DNA from: Clostridiales bacterium
GTDB taxonomy: Bacteria > Bacillota > Clostridia > Oscillospirales > UBA644
NCBI GenBank assembly: GCA_003343705.1
Contig: QAKR01000016.1
Span: forward strand, 1 to 60,942
DNA: 60,942 nucleotides
Direction: 5' to 3'
Below, in pieces: positions 41,712 to 51,524 of this stretch (positions are counted from its first letter, which is position 1; the number at the start of each line of letters is the position of its first letter). The notes beneath the pieces are model-generated. The model was given only the letters and a program-made list of their open reading frames with translations. It made no database searches and was not told where the DNA came from. The translations under genes and the position numbers were made by a program.

Positions 41712-42230
41712 TTACTGTAAAATGCCTATATAAGGCAAGTTTCTGTACTTTTCATCATAATCAAGGCCATAACCTACAATAAATTTATCTTCAATTACAA
41801 AACCGGTGTAATCAAGGTTTACGGGAGAAACGCGTCTATCCGGCTTATTTAGAAGGGCACAAACTTTAAGCGATTTCGGATTGCGGGTTTTTAATATTTC
41901 TATTATTTTAGAAAGAGTATAGCCGCTGTCCAGAATATCCTCTACTATTAGTATGTCATAATCTGATATATTAACATCAAGATCTTTAATAATCTTAACA
42001 TTACCACGGCTCTCTGTCCCGCTGCCGTAACTTGATGCTACCATAAAGTCTATTGCCAACGGTAGATCTATATTTCTCATAAGGTCAGCTAAAAATACAA
42101 CTGATCCCTTTAGAATAGAGACCAAAAGCAAATTTGAATTTTCTTTATAATCTTCTGTAATTTGCTTACCCATTTCTTTAAGGCAGTCTTTTATTTGTTG
42201 TTCTGAAATCATTACTTCAAGTTTGTCCAT
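41712..42230 (-). CDS. hpt: Hypoxanthine phosphoribosyltransferase
   Basis: This enzyme salvages hypoxanthine and guanine with PRPP to form IMP and GMP. The 172-residue protein carries the PRPP-binding signature ILIVEDILDSGYTL and LLLVSILKGSVVFLADL, MVASSYGSGTESRGNVKI and the C-terminal DEKYRNLPYIG typical of the family. It lies between tilS and ftsH, the order seen in Bacillus (tilS-hprT-ftsH). The gap to ftsH is 30 bp with AAAGGAG for ftsH in it, so the genes are co-transcribed. Confidence 0.96.
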   Translation of the reverse strand: MDKLEVMISEQQIKDCLKEMGKQITEDYKENSNLLLVSILKGSVVFLADLMRNIDLPLAIDFMVASSYGSGTESRGNVKIIKDLDVNISDYDILIVEDILDSGYTLSKIIEILKTRNPKSLKVCALLNKPDRRVSPVNLDYTGFVIEDKFIVGYGLDYDEKYRNLPYIGILQ

Positions 42231-42284
42231 TATACTTCTCCCACTTCAAAATATTATACAGTAATAACTAATTAGAAATTCGAA

Positions 42285-43544
42285 TTAAATGTTACTTTTT
42301 TTTAAATCTACACTAAGTTTGTCTTTATCTTCACAGTAAAACCCGTGAACATAAACAATGTGGCCGTTTTCTTCTATTATAAAATATTTTCCGCGATCTT
42401 CTTTGGGAATTTTTTCATCAATAAAAAGCTTTTTAAGAGATTTAGTTTTCCCTTTGTATTTTATTTTATCGCCCTCCTGACGGGATCTTATAAAAAGTTC
42501 AGAATAACCCTGAGTGTTTATAATAACAGTCCCAAGACCTTGAATTTCATTTTGTCCGTTATTTAGTAAAGTTTTTTCAATAGTAAACGATGCTTCACTG
42601 TTTTTTTCAAATACTAATTTATTATATGCAATACGTGCCTGATATCCGTAAGGCAGCCCTGTTTTTTTTGATGTTCTTGCATTTCTAATTAGACATGCAA
42701 GCTCTTTTGTATGAGTGAAGTCAAGAGTTTTTGCACTAACGATAAAAAATGCACGTCTTAAAACCTCATAAAGAAGGGCGTCGTGAAGGGTCGAAACATG
42801 TTCTAACAAAAGGCTGTTAGGTTTTTTAAATGCTGTTTTTAAAATATTTTCTGTTTGTTGTTCTATATACGATAAATTTATTTTAGCCAGCTCTATAAGA
42901 GGCGTTTTTTCCATTGATGGGTTAAGCTTTTTTATCAATGGTATTATATCGTTACGTAAAATGTTTCTGGTGCATATACTTTCAAAATTAGTTTTATCAA
43001 TAACGAACGGAACATTGTTTTGTATGCAATGTTCATTTATTTCTTCCTTGGTAATTTCAATAAGAGGGCGAACGATTAAATCATCTCGTTTGTACGGGAT
43101 TGCGCACAGGCCTGAAATTCCGCAACCTCTAATTATATTCATAAATAAAGTTTCTACGTTATCATTTAAATTATGCGCCGTAGCGATATGTGAAAATCCT
43201 GTGCGGTTACGAATCTCATTTAAGAATTTATATCGTTCATCCCTTGCAAACGTTTCTAAAGAAACACCTGAGGGACAAAGCCCGGAGATATTAATTTTTT
43301 TTGAAAAATAAACAACACCGTGGCGTTCACAATATTCCTTAACAAAATTCTCATCACTGTCAGCTTGTTCCCGAAGCGAATGATTTACATGTGCAGCACA
43401 AAAATCACAGGGGTGCTCATGTAAAAACCAGTCTAGCAGCGTCATACTGTCCGACCCACCCGAAAGTGCAATGACCACACCGTTTGCGTCGCTTAAAAGA
43501 TTGTTTTCAATAACAGTTTTATTTATTTTTTCGTAAATCGTCAT
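42285..43544 (-). CDS. tilS: tRNA(Ile)-lysidine synthase
   Basis: TilS attaches lysine to C34 of the AUA-decoding isoleucine tRNA, an essential step for reading AUA. The 419-residue protein opens with the PP-loop IALSGGSDSMTLLDW, has ATAHNLNDNVETLFMNIIRG and a substrate-domain RPLIEITKEEI, and ends with the C-terminal TilS domain (LFIRSRQEGDKIK, KSLKKLFIDEKIPKEDR). The start overlaps the dnaB stop by 4 bp, so the genes are transcribed together. Confidence 0.95.
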   Translation of the reverse strand: MTIYEKINKTVIENNLLSDANGVVIALSGGSDSMTLLDWFLHEHPCDFCAAHVNHSLREQADSDENFVKEYCERHGVVYFSKKINISGLCPSGVSLETFARDERYKFLNEIRNRTGFSHIATAHNLNDNVETLFMNIIRGCGISGLCAIPYKRDDLIVRPLIEITKEEINEHCIQNNVPFVIDKTNFESICTRNILRNDIIPLIKKLNPSMEKTPLIELAKINLSYIEQQTENILKTAFKKPNSLLLEHVSTLHDALLYEVLRRAFFIVSAKTLDFTHTKELACLIRNARTSKKTGLPYGYQARIAYNKLVFEKNSEASFTIEKTLLNNGQNEIQGLGTVIINTQGYSELFIRSRQEGDKIKYKGKTKSLKKLFIDEKIPKEDRGKYFIIEENGHIVYVHGFYCEDKDKLSVDLKKSNI

Positions 43545-44890
43545 TCGTCTATCGTCGTATCTATGGCACGGAACGTTGTATGTTTACCGTCCCAAGCCAG
43601 GGTTAAACGACCGGTTTGGCCGTGTCTGTTCTTCTGAATATATAAATCAGCCTCGTTTTTACGCTTTGCATCAGGGTTTGACGCATCGGGACGGTCAATA
43701 AACATAACTAAGTCGGCATCCTGCTCTATTGAGCCTGAGTCACGAAGGTCTGAAAGCTGAGGTGTTTTATCCTCACGTTTTGAAATCGCACGTGAAAGCT
43801 GTGATAATAGCAATATAGGGACATTGAATTCTTTGGCCATAAGCTTAAACGAACGTGTTATTTCAGTAATTTCCTGAACACGGTCAGGCTTATTTCCTCC
43901 CATAAGTTGTAAATAGTCAACAACTACAAGACCTACATCGTCAATACGGCGGATTTTAGCTTTCATTTCTGTTATTGTAGTTAATGAATTATCAGAAATT
44001 AAAAATCGTGTGCCTAAAAGACGTTCTTTTTGAAACTCTACTAAAAGTCTCCACTCATCTTCGGAAAGAGTACCTTTCTGAAGCACTCCATGGTCAATCA
44101 TACACGCACTTGAAATTATACGCTGTGCAAGCTGTGCCGAAGACATTTCCAAAGAAAAGAAAACAACGCTTTTTTTGGGGTTATATCGGGATGAAGTTGC
44201 AACATTATATGCAATATTCAGCGCAAACGCCGTCTTACCCATACCAGGACGGGCTGCAAGAATAATAAGGTCACTCTTATTCATACCGCCAATGATATTA
44301 TCATAACTTGCGATACCTGTTTTAACAGGCTCAAATTTTCCTGTTGTATCTGTTACAAATTCACTTATTCTGTCTGCTTCACTTTCAACAACATCACGAA
44401 GGTTTTCCAAATCTACGTTTTGCCTGCCCCTCGTGATGTTATATATACGTCTTTCGGCTTCATCCAGAACATCCGAAACAGGTTTGTTCTGATAACATAA
44501 AGCAGAAACATCCGTACAGGTTTTTAATATGTTGCGAAGGCAGCTTTTTTCTTCTACAATGCTTATGTAATATGATATATTTGTTATGGTAGAAGCGGTT
44601 TGAGCCATTGTAAGCAAATAATCTTTCTCATCCGGTTCTTTGAAAAGACCGCGGCTGCGAAGTTCATCAAGAATCAGAAGCGGTTCCATAGGACGGGAAG
44701 TGTTGAACATATCCATCAGCGTTTCAAATATGTCACGATGCGCCTCCACATAAAATGATGCAGGCGAAAGTTTTGCTGCAGCTGTTCCTATTAGAGACGG
44801 GTCGATCATAATTGCGCCTAAAACGCTCTGTTCCGCCTCTATGCTATATGGAACGGTTTCTGTTCCGGTAAAATTAAGCTCGTCGGCCAT
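43541..44890 (-). CDS. dnaB: Replicative DNA helicase DnaB
   Basis: DnaB (DnaC in Bacillus terms) is the hexameric helicase that unwinds DNA at the replication fork. The 449-residue chain has the N-terminal primase-binding domain (YSIEAEQSVLGAIMIDPSLI), a linker, and a RecA-like domain with Walker A (ARPGMGKTAFALNIAYN), FSLEMSSAQLAQRI and VVVDYLQLMGG (Walker B), then RDSGSIEQDADLVMFI. No intein is visible. It sits directly after rplI, an order conserved in Firmicutes. Confidence 0.97.
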   Translation of the reverse strand: MADELNFTGTETVPYSIEAEQSVLGAIMIDPSLIGTAAAKLSPASFYVEAHRDIFETLMDMFNTSRPMEPLLILDELRSRGLFKEPDEKDYLLTMAQTASTITNISYYISIVEEKSCLRNILKTCTDVSALCYQNKPVSDVLDEAERRIYNITRGRQNVDLENLRDVVESEADRISEFVTDTTGKFEPVKTGIASYDNIIGGMNKSDLIILAARPGMGKTAFALNIAYNVATSSRYNPKKSVVFFSLEMSSAQLAQRIISSACMIDHGVLQKGTLSEDEWRLLVEFQKERLLGTRFLISDNSLTTITEMKAKIRRIDDVGLVVVDYLQLMGGNKPDRVQEITEITRSFKLMAKEFNVPILLLSQLSRAISKREDKTPQLSDLRDSGSIEQDADLVMFIDRPDASNPDAKRKNEADLYIQKNRHGQTGRLTLAWDGKHTTFRAIDTTIDE

Positions 44891-44892
44891 TT

Positions 44893-45342
44893 TTAGTTTT
44901 CCTCTGTTACAACAACATTAAGTTTAGCTGTGATATTTGCATAAAGTTTAACATCAAGAACATAAGTTCCGTATGTCTTTATCTGATCGGGTAGGTTGAT
45001 TTTTTTCTTATCAATTGAAATACCATGTACAGATGAAAGTACATCCGATATTTCTTTAGATGTAACAGAACCGAAGAGTTTTCCGTTTGCACCTGCTTTA
45101 ACTTTTATTACAACAGAAATATTTTCAACCTGTTCTTTCTGCTTTTCTGCCTGCTCGATTTCAACAGATTTATGATATTCTTTTGCTGATTCTCTTTGAT
45201 TCATTGTATTTAAATTTGTTGAATTAGCTTCAACCGCTAGTTTACGCGGAAAAAGAAAATTCCTTGCATATCCGTCAGAAACGTTTACAAGCTCACCTTT
45301 TTTTCCAAGAGCTTTTACATCTGAGTTAAGTATAACTTTCAT
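44893..45342 (-). CDS. rplI: 50S ribosomal protein L9
   Basis: L9 binds 23S rRNA with two domains joined by a long helix. The 149-residue sequence starts MKVILNSDVKALGKKGELV and VNVSDGYARNFLFPRKLAVE, has the connecting helix at about 42-75 and the C-terminal domain with ANGKLFGSVTSKEI. Length is normal. The gap to gdpP is 26 bp and to dnaB 2 bp, giving gdpP-rplI-dnaB in one operon, as in Bacillus subtilis. Confidence 0.97.
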   Translation of the reverse strand: MKVILNSDVKALGKKGELVNVSDGYARNFLFPRKLAVEANSTNLNTMNQRESAKEYHKSVEIEQAEKQKEQVENISVVIKVKAGANGKLFGSVTSKEISDVLSSVHGISIDKKKINLPDQIKTYGTYVLDVKLYANITAKLNVVVTEEN

Positions 45343-45368
45343 TTATTATCATCCTTTCATAACTATAT

Positions 45369-47357
45369 TTAAGCGTTCAGACTTTCGCTGTCTTGTAAAT
45401 TCTCGCCTAAATAAGTGTTTATTGCAGAAATTAATTGTTCTTTAGCTTTTTCAAGTGTAGTTCCGGAGAGTTGGGCCCCTGCCATTGTTTGGTGCCCGCC
45501 GCCTTGCAGTTTTTCCAAAACAAGTTGTACATTTATCATTCCGAAAGATCTTCCTGATATATTGACAACCCCATCTCTATCACAGAACAGTGTAAAGGAA
45601 GCCTTTACATTTTCTATATTTAAAAGTTCGTCTGCGGCTTGTGCTGCCGCCATACGTACATTGGGAACATTATCTCCGTTCCAGACGGAAATTGCTATGA
45701 CTTTTTTATAAACAATAGCATTTTTTATCAGTTCAGCCCTACACATATACGTTTGCATATCAATCTGGAAAAGTTGTTTTACATTTACCGTATCTGCCCC
45801 GGCTTTACGTAAAAACGAGGAAGCTTCGAATGTATGCGGATTTGTGCGAAGTGTAAAAGATTTTGTATCAAGATATATTCCTGCCAAAACAGCTTCAGCT
45901 TCAAGTTGAGGCATTCGGGATATGTTCATATATTGCATTATTTCAGAAACCATTTCACATGCAGATGAGGCATATGGTTCATGATAAAAAACATTTGCAT
46001 TTTCAATAAAATCTGCGGATTTACGGTGATGATCCACAACCATTATTTTTCCTGCATATTCAAGCACGGAAGGCATTATTGAATATCCGGCACGATGCGT
46101 GTCAACTACAATTACAAGGCAATTAGGCCCGGCCATAACAAGAGCTTTTTCGGCATCAACAAATCGCTCTGCAATTATACTGTTCTTTATTAAGCGTTCA
46201 TAAAGAGGCATGGCCAAAGAAGTTTTTTGATCAAAAATAATCCCGGTTTTTTTACCGGCAGCAACAGCAATTCGGGAAAGACCTACTGAAGCGCCCAGGC
46301 TGTCAAAGTCGGAATATTTATGCCCCATAATAAGAACGTTATCAACATCCCTTAACAATTCTTTCAATGCCATAGCAGCCATACGGGATTTAACCTTAGA
46401 GCGTTTTTCCATTCCTTTAGTTCGTCCGCCGTAAAACTCAAAATCTGTTTCAGTTTTTACAACTGCTTGGTCTCCGCCACGAGAAAGAGCCATGTCAAGA
46501 GCCTGACGGGCAAGTTCTTCATTTTGGGAGAAATTACAATTCTGAGCTCCGATACCAATAGAAACCGTTGCAGATGCTGAAAGTTCAGGCAACTGTAAAT
46601 TTCTTATTTTATCAATTATAGGAAATCTTTTTTCGGTAAAAGATATTAAATCTTCGTTTTTAAAAATAAACAGATATCTATCTTTTTCTATTTTTCTGAC
46701 TAAACCTCCGACAGACTGTCCCCATTCGTTAAGAGTGTTTTCTATCATAGCCATTGCGCTTGTACGTTCGTTATCACGAGCGTTTTGAAAAAGTTCTTCA
46801 TAATTATCAATTAAGATAATAGAAACAATCGCACGGCTGTCATTATATTTTTTTTGTAACGTTCTGTATTCAGTATTATCTATAAAATAAAGCAAATACA
46901 TTTCTTTGCCGCCGAGTATAGAACAGTCGGAGTATACAATAAAGTTCTTATGCCCAAAAAACACTTTAGTTTCTCTTTGGGAAAGTATATTTGAGTTGAG
47001 TTCAAAAACCGATCCAAGCTTATTTACGCTTTCAGATCCGACATCAAGTAAAAGCTTATCGTTATACCATAAAAGTTCGCCTTCATTATCTGTTACTATT
47101 ATAGGAATAGGGAAATCTATAAGTCTTTTTTGAGATGTCATATTCAGCATTGATACAACCGTTGCCGAAAGAGCTTTTGTGTTTCTTCGTCTTAAAAACA
47201 GATAAAATTCAAACCCGATTATGTAAATAATCGTAACTCCTGTCATAAATTCACTTAATACTGAAAATGATCTGACATTGAGTGCAATCGTAAAAACAGC
47301 AAGAAAAAGATAATGAAGCCGTTCGGTTATTTGAATTAAAATATTTTTAAATTTCAT
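45369..47357 (-). CDS. gdpP: c-di-AMP phosphodiesterase GdpP
   Basis: GdpP breaks down the second messenger c-di-AMP at the membrane. The 662-residue protein has two N-terminal helices (about 10-55), a PAS-like region (about 80-150), a degenerate GGDEF domain (about 175-300, with SRGGDQAVVK) and DHH/DHHA1 catalytic domains: GHKYSDFDSLGA, VVDTHRAGY, VVDHHRKSADF and GGGHQTMAG hold the metal ligands. The catalytic residues look intact. Start overlaps the upstream YybS-like gene by 4 bp. The synthase cdaA is at 56565 on the other strand. Confidence 0.95.
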   Translation of the reverse strand: MKFKNILIQITERLHYLFLAVFTIALNVRSFSVLSEFMTGVTIIYIIGFEFYLFLRRRNTKALSATVVSMLNMTSQKRLIDFPIPIIVTDNEGELLWYNDKLLLDVGSESVNKLGSVFELNSNILSQRETKVFFGHKNFIVYSDCSILGGKEMYLLYFIDNTEYRTLQKKYNDSRAIVSIILIDNYEELFQNARDNERTSAMAMIENTLNEWGQSVGGLVRKIEKDRYLFIFKNEDLISFTEKRFPIIDKIRNLQLPELSASATVSIGIGAQNCNFSQNEELARQALDMALSRGGDQAVVKTETDFEFYGGRTKGMEKRSKVKSRMAAMALKELLRDVDNVLIMGHKYSDFDSLGASVGLSRIAVAAGKKTGIIFDQKTSLAMPLYERLIKNSIIAERFVDAEKALVMAGPNCLVIVVDTHRAGYSIMPSVLEYAGKIMVVDHHRKSADFIENANVFYHEPYASSACEMVSEIMQYMNISRMPQLEAEAVLAGIYLDTKSFTLRTNPHTFEASSFLRKAGADTVNVKQLFQIDMQTYMCRAELIKNAIVYKKVIAISVWNGDNVPNVRMAAAQAADELLNIENVKASFTLFCDRDGVVNISGRSFGMINVQLVLEKLQGGGHQTMAGAQLSGTTLEKAKEQLISAINTYLGENLQDSESLNA

Positions 47358-48367
47358 ATACCGAACCTCCCGTTAAAACGTGATCGCACATCCGTAAGAG
47401 TGTCAAGAACACCGAGAAACGCAAGCAAAGATGGCAAAATAGTGATAACAGAACAAACAAAAATTACGAATATGAAAAGTGCAACCCTTGCAACTTTTCC
47501 GAAATCACGTGTTTTAAGAAAATACCATATAACGCTGAGCCCGCAAAAAGCCAGTACAAAGCTTAAAGTAGATGAAAAGATATAAATAACTAAATATACT
47601 GAGGTACTCTGAGATGTAAAACTTAGAAATGAAGAAAGTAAAACGCTGATCATATAAAGAACCGCCGTCGTTTTTGTTACACGTAAAGTGTCAAATGATG
47701 ACATAAAAGAAATATCGTTTTTTGTACGCACAAACGCACGCTTCATTATAAAATAAACAAAAACAGTCATAAGTAAAACAGCTGCTCCGATGACTATCGG
47801 AGTTGAATAAACAACACTTATAAACATATTGTTTGCAAAAGTTTCTTTAGTCATTGATAAGTAAGGGCTTATAATTGCCGAAACACTTGTGGAGGCATAT
47901 ACCGAAAGCTGTGAGTATATACCGTCCGATATTGATGATACCATCTTCCGAAATGGTTCCAGAGCTTCACGCACCGAAAATATCGGGCTAACCTCAAGAA
48001 TGTATGAAACACACATAAGTAAAAGCATCAATGATGAGGAAATAATTGACCCCATCGCAGTTTTACCTAAATCAAACTTATATCGATAACCTACACCAAC
48101 AGCTACCCCCACAGGGAGGAATAAACACATGTAAAATAAGCTTTCTGAAGCGCTTTTGGTGTAAAGAAGAACAATCAAAAATAAAAACACCGCCGTAAGC
48201 GGAAGTACAGGGCTTTTATTTAAGGCTACGCTTATGGCACAAAACAGCGACGCAATTAGAGTTAATGGGAAGAATAGGTAAACAAGTCCGGACGGCAAAA
48301 AAACCGCAATAAAAACGCATAATAACGTTATTGCGGGAAAGAGAAAATCAAGAATTCTCTTTTGCAT
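47354..48367 (-). CDS. DUF2232/YybS-like membrane protein
   Basis: This 337-residue membrane protein has eight or so hydrophobic helices and no soluble domain. The position immediately upstream of gdpP with a 4-bp overlap, the length and the hydrophobic pattern match YybS (DUF2232), which precedes gdpP-rplI-dnaB in many Firmicutes. No biochemical function is established; it may be a transporter-like or regulatory partner of GdpP. The 240-bp gap upstream holds no confident minus-strand promoter that I could read. Confidence 0.78.
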   Translation of the reverse strand: MQKRILDFLFPAITLLCVFIAVFLPSGLVYLFFPLTLIASLFCAISVALNKSPVLPLTAVFLFLIVLLYTKSASESLFYMCLFLPVGVAVGVGYRYKFDLGKTAMGSIISSSLMLLLMCVSYILEVSPIFSVREALEPFRKMVSSISDGIYSQLSVYASTSVSAIISPYLSMTKETFANNMFISVVYSTPIVIGAAVLLMTVFVYFIMKRAFVRTKNDISFMSSFDTLRVTKTTAVLYMISVLLSSFLSFTSQSTSVYLVIYIFSSTLSFVLAFCGLSVIWYFLKTRDFGKVARVALFIFVIFVCSVITILPSLLAFLGVLDTLTDVRSRFNGRFGI

Positions 48368-48555
48368 ATTTGTACCTTACCTCTTTTATTTTAAACAACA
48401 GCTAACTTTTAGCGTTTATAATTTGTCCATGTCAATAAGTTTATGATTTAAAAAATAAACGCATTCGCTGTAGAAAAGCCCATTTTAATAATATTTATAT
48501 TATATACCAATTTTTTTAAAATGTCAACATCAATTATATGATAATTTATATTATC

Positions 48556-48584
48556 TTGACAAATAACTTTATTTATGATATTAT
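48556..48584 (+). promoter_or_regulatory. Promoter of the M15 peptidase operon
   Basis: TTGACA (48556-48561) and TATTAT (48579-48584) are separated by 17 bp. The leader to the start codon is under 20 nt and includes GGAGG, leaving no room for a riboswitch. Confidence 0.8.
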
Positions 48585-48608
48585 TAGAATATATATACGG
48601 AGGTATTT

Positions 48609-49451
48609 ATGAACAGAACATTTAAAATAAGATATATTATTTGCCTTACTGCATCAATTGTTTTATCTGCAGTCGTGTTTTCATTGTTTTTTGTTTTTGG
48701 GCAAAGCGGCATGTTAGGAAAAGTTATAACTCCTAAGCAAAAAGCAATGCCCGATCAAGTTTCAGCTGTTATAACACAAAAAGATGAGAAGGAGCTTTTA
48801 AGAGAATCAATAAAAAAATATGAAGCATACCTTGCTTCGCCTTATTTAATATCTGTCACAAAAGAAACAGCTCTGCCGGAAGATTATAGCGTGGATATTA
48901 CAACAATCCCAGATTTCCCTGAAATCAGCCTTGAAACAAACGCAGCACAAAAACTGAATGAGTTTCTTTCTGAAGCAAAAGCTAAAAACATAGCCTTTAC
49001 AGTTTTTGCAGGTTATCGTTCTGCAGAAGAACAGCAGCAGATTTATAATAAAAAACGTGAAAGTGTAAAAGCTGCAGGCTTTACCGATGAAAAAATAATA
49101 GAGCAAAAAACTCAACTTTCTACTGATTTACCGGGGCACAGCGAACACCAAACAGGCCTTGCTGTTGACATAGGTCAAACAACCTCTGATGTTTCTTCTG
49201 AAGTTGTTCTGACAGAATTTTATAAATACGCAAAAGAAAATATTTATAAATACGGTTTTATAATATCCTATCCAGAAAATTCATATACAGGATATGAATT
49301 TATGCCATGGCATTTTCGTTATATAGGTGATCCAGAGCAAGCAAAATACATTAATGAAAAAAATATCTCTTTACAAAGCTATATTGAATATCTACAAGCT
49401 CAAATACAAGCCAACAGAACACGGTTGGAGGAACTTGAAAATGCAAAATAA
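48609..49451 (+). CDS. M15-family D-Ala-D-Ala carboxypeptidase, VanY-like
   Basis: VanY/DdcY-type enzymes are zinc peptidases that trim the stem peptide of peptidoglycan. The 280-residue protein has an N-terminal signal anchor (about 7-31), a linker, and a catalytic domain with FTVFAGYRSAEEQQQIYNKK, the first zinc motif in LPGHSEHQTGLAVDIGQ (His and Asp ligands) and the second histidine in MPWHFRYIG. It is probably outside the membrane. Nothing nearby suggests vancomycin resistance (no vanH, vanA or vanX), so cell-wall remodelling is more likely. Two membrane-protein genes follow with overlapping ends. Confidence 0.92.
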   Translation: MNRTFKIRYIICLTASIVLSAVVFSLFFVFGQSGMLGKVITPKQKAMPDQVSAVITQKDEKELLRESIKKYEAYLASPYLISVTKETALPEDYSVDITTIPDFPEISLETNAAQKLNEFLSEAKAKNIAFTVFAGYRSAEEQQQIYNKKRESVKAAGFTDEKIIEQKTQLSTDLPGHSEHQTGLAVDIGQTTSDVSSEVVLTEFYKYAKENIYKYGFIISYPENSYTGYEFMPWHFRYIGDPEQAKYINEKNISLQSYIEYLQAQIQANRTRLEELENAK

Positions 49452-49995
49452 ACTCACTTTCCGTGAAATTGCTGCACAGTTTATAAATCCAACAGTTATA
49501 GGTACAGGGTTTATAAAAAAACCTTATCTTTTAATGCCGCTGTTACCCATTGCTTGTTTTTTATTTTTCGGCTTTCAAATTATGTTGGAACGATTTAGAG
49601 CAGGAGCAAATGCGAATGCCGCAGCAATTCCTGTTGTATGTGCACTTTTAGGCATTGCTTGTGCATTTTCTACTGCTGCTGTTATGTTTGCCTTTTCTCG
49701 GCTTGAGAAAGATACAACTTCGTATAAGGATTTTCTTGTTTATTCATGTACAGCTTTTTCAGGTACGGCAGTATACGAGCTTTTAGGGTTATTACTTAAC
49801 CTTTCTTCATTTACGGCAACTTCCCAAAATTTCGGAATTACCGGTTTTATATGGCTTCTTATTCCTTTTTTGGCAATAGCAAGATATATTTTTGAAGAAA
49901 AAACATATCAAATGCTTTTATGCGTAACGTGTGCCGGTTCAGTACCCATGGTTATGTGGGGTATTCTCACTCTTTACGGAGGTACAGGCTTATGA
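49441..49995 (+). CDS. Yip1-like polytopic membrane protein
   Basis: This 184-residue protein has an amphipathic N-terminus (NKLTFREIAAQFINPTVIGT) and five hydrophobic helices; the pattern resembles Yip1-domain membrane proteins, though the match is only structural. The frame opens earlier (49327) in a region that is part of the M15 peptidase gene; ATG at 49441 with GGAGG upstream is the likely start, giving an 11-bp overlap with that gene. The function is unknown. It is co-transcribed with the peptidase and the next membrane protein. Confidence 0.65.
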   Translation: MQNKLTFREIAAQFINPTVIGTGFIKKPYLLMPLLPIACFLFFGFQIMLERFRAGANANAAAIPVVCALLGIACAFSTAAVMFAFSRLEKDTTSYKDFLVYSCTAFSGTAVYELLGLLLNLSSFTATSQNFGITGFIWLLIPFLAIARYIFEEKTYQMLLCVTCAGSVPMVMWGILTLYGGTGL

Positions 49996-50573
49996 AACTT
50001 TCAAAATACTCGTTTGCCGGGATTATAGCGTTCCCCCTTTTTCTTATTTCTGCAATTCCGTTTCTTGTAGGTAAGCAAACTTCAGAAATAGTTGTTTTTA
50101 TAATGGGTGGGTTAGGCGTTTCCGCACTTGTGTTTTTACTGTTAACTTGGTTTTCCTGCCGTCTGGGAGTATATGAAAGCCGCTCTTGGCTTTATTTTAT
50201 GCCATGTACAATTTTACAACTGATTTCTTCGTTTATTTTAGGTGTCAATACATTTTTACCGTTTTTTTCAGTCGGATTATTGATGGTTGCGATTGAGCTC
50301 ACACAGGAGCTGAAAAATTCTGCCCGCCCGTCATTTTTAAAGTTTATTGTCCCTCTTCTTACTGCAAATGTAGCGCCGTCTGTTTTTGGGTTTGTGTTGG
50401 TGTATTCAGGCATAATTAAGCCGGAAAATATTTATTTTATGCTTAATTCAGTGCTCCCCATATCTTTCTTTCTGTTTATTATTTCATATACATTCGAAAG
50501 GTTTGTCACTAAACGACAAAAACAAAAAGACGACGTTATATATATGAATAAAGACGATTATGATGAAAAATAA
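49992..50573 (+). CDS. Polytopic membrane protein of unknown function
   Basis: This 193-residue protein has five to six helices and a charged C-terminus (KQKDDVIYMNKDDYDEK). ATG at 49992 overlaps the stop of the preceding gene by 4 bp, and the longer open frame upstream lies inside that gene. The last residues are strongly acidic. No motif identifies a family. Three genes in a row with overlaps (M15 peptidase and two membrane proteins) suggest one functional unit at the membrane. Confidence 0.62.
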   Translation: MKLSKYSFAGIIAFPLFLISAIPFLVGKQTSEIVVFIMGGLGVSALVFLLLTWFSCRLGVYESRSWLYFMPCTILQLISSFILGVNTFLPFFSVGLLMVAIELTQELKNSARPSFLKFIVPLLTANVAPSVFGFVLVYSGIIKPENIYFMLNSVLPISFFLFIISYTFERFVTKRQKQKDDVIYMNKDDYDEK

Positions 50574-50612
50574 AATTATAAATTAACAACATCTCAACTG
50601 GAGAATTAAAGT

Positions 50613-51524
50613 TTGATATATAACGATTACAATACTTATCTTAAAACAAAATACGGTGAAAAAATCTATAAGCTGCCTATCAATCTGCCTGTTACTTGCC
50701 CTAATCGTGACGGGACGAAAGGATATGGCGGCTGTACATTTTGCGCTGAAGCCGGCGCCGGTTTTGAAAGCTTGGACAACATGATACCGGTTAAGACTCA
50801 GCTTTCTCGAAATCGTGAATATATGGGCAAAAAATATCATGCAAAAAAATTTATTGCATATTTACAAAACTATACAAACACCTATCTGCCGCCGCAAGCC
50901 TTTCAAAAAGTTATGGAAGACTGCGTCGGCAATGATATTGTTGCCATATCAGTTTCAACACGCCCAGACTGTGTCGGAGATGAATATCTTGAAATTGCTT
51001 ATGATATAGCTAAAAAGACCGGTACGGACATAATCTTTGAACTGGGGCTTCAAACAGTCAATGATCAAACATTGAAAATTATAAACAGAGGCCATACTTT
51101 AAATGACTATATTAATGCTGTAAAACGTATAAAGTCATATGATTTTGCGGTAGGGACACATCTTATTCCCAATTTACCGTACGATACAAAAACAGATATT
51201 ATAAATGCTGCAAAACTTCTTTCGGATCTTGGTACAGATACTGTAAAGCTTCATAATCTTTTTTTGATAGAAAAAACACCTATGGCTCAGGATTATAAAA
51301 ATCATAAATTTGAGATTTGCACATATGAAGAATATTTTGAACGCATTGCTCTTTTTCTACAACATATTTCTACCCAAATTGCAATTGAGAGGTTTTTCGC
51401 ACGTTGTCCTGAAGAGGGCTGTGTATTTTCAAACTGGGGACGTTCCTGGCGTTGGCTTCAAAACGAGTTGATTACATACCTTTTTCAGAATAATATAAAA
51501 CAAGGAGTTTTATATGAGCATTGA
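50613..51524 (+). CDS. Radical SAM protein, TIGR01212 (YtqA) family
   Basis: The 303-residue protein contains the iron-sulfur signature of this family, where the three cysteines are spread over CPNRDGTKGYGGCTFC rather than the standard CxxxCxxC. Further segments are VSTRPDCVGDEYL, ELGLQTVNDQTLKIINRGH and LIPNLPYDTKTDI. The family is conserved in Firmicutes and related to the elongator-like Elp3 group; the substrate is unknown. It starts with TTG at 50613 after GGAGA. The HAD gene overlaps its end by 11 bp. Confidence 0.92.
   Translation: MIYNDYNTYLKTKYGEKIYKLPINLPVTCPNRDGTKGYGGCTFCAEAGAGFESLDNMIPVKTQLSRNREYMGKKYHAKKFIAYLQNYTNTYLPPQAFQKVMEDCVGNDIVAISVSTRPDCVGDEYLEIAYDIAKKTGTDIIFELGLQTVNDQTLKIINRGHTLNDYINAVKRIKSYDFAVGTHLIPNLPYDTKTDIINAAKLLSDLGTDTVKLHNLFLIEKTPMAQDYKNHKFEICTYEEYFERIALFLQHISTQIAIERFFARCPEEGCVFSNWGRSWRWLQNELITYLFQNNIKQGVLYEH

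Noticed and set aside
48368..48608. Riboswitch (c-di-AMP ydaO type) before the M15 peptidase
   Set aside because: The promoter lies less than 30 bp from the start codon, leaving no room for the aptamer.
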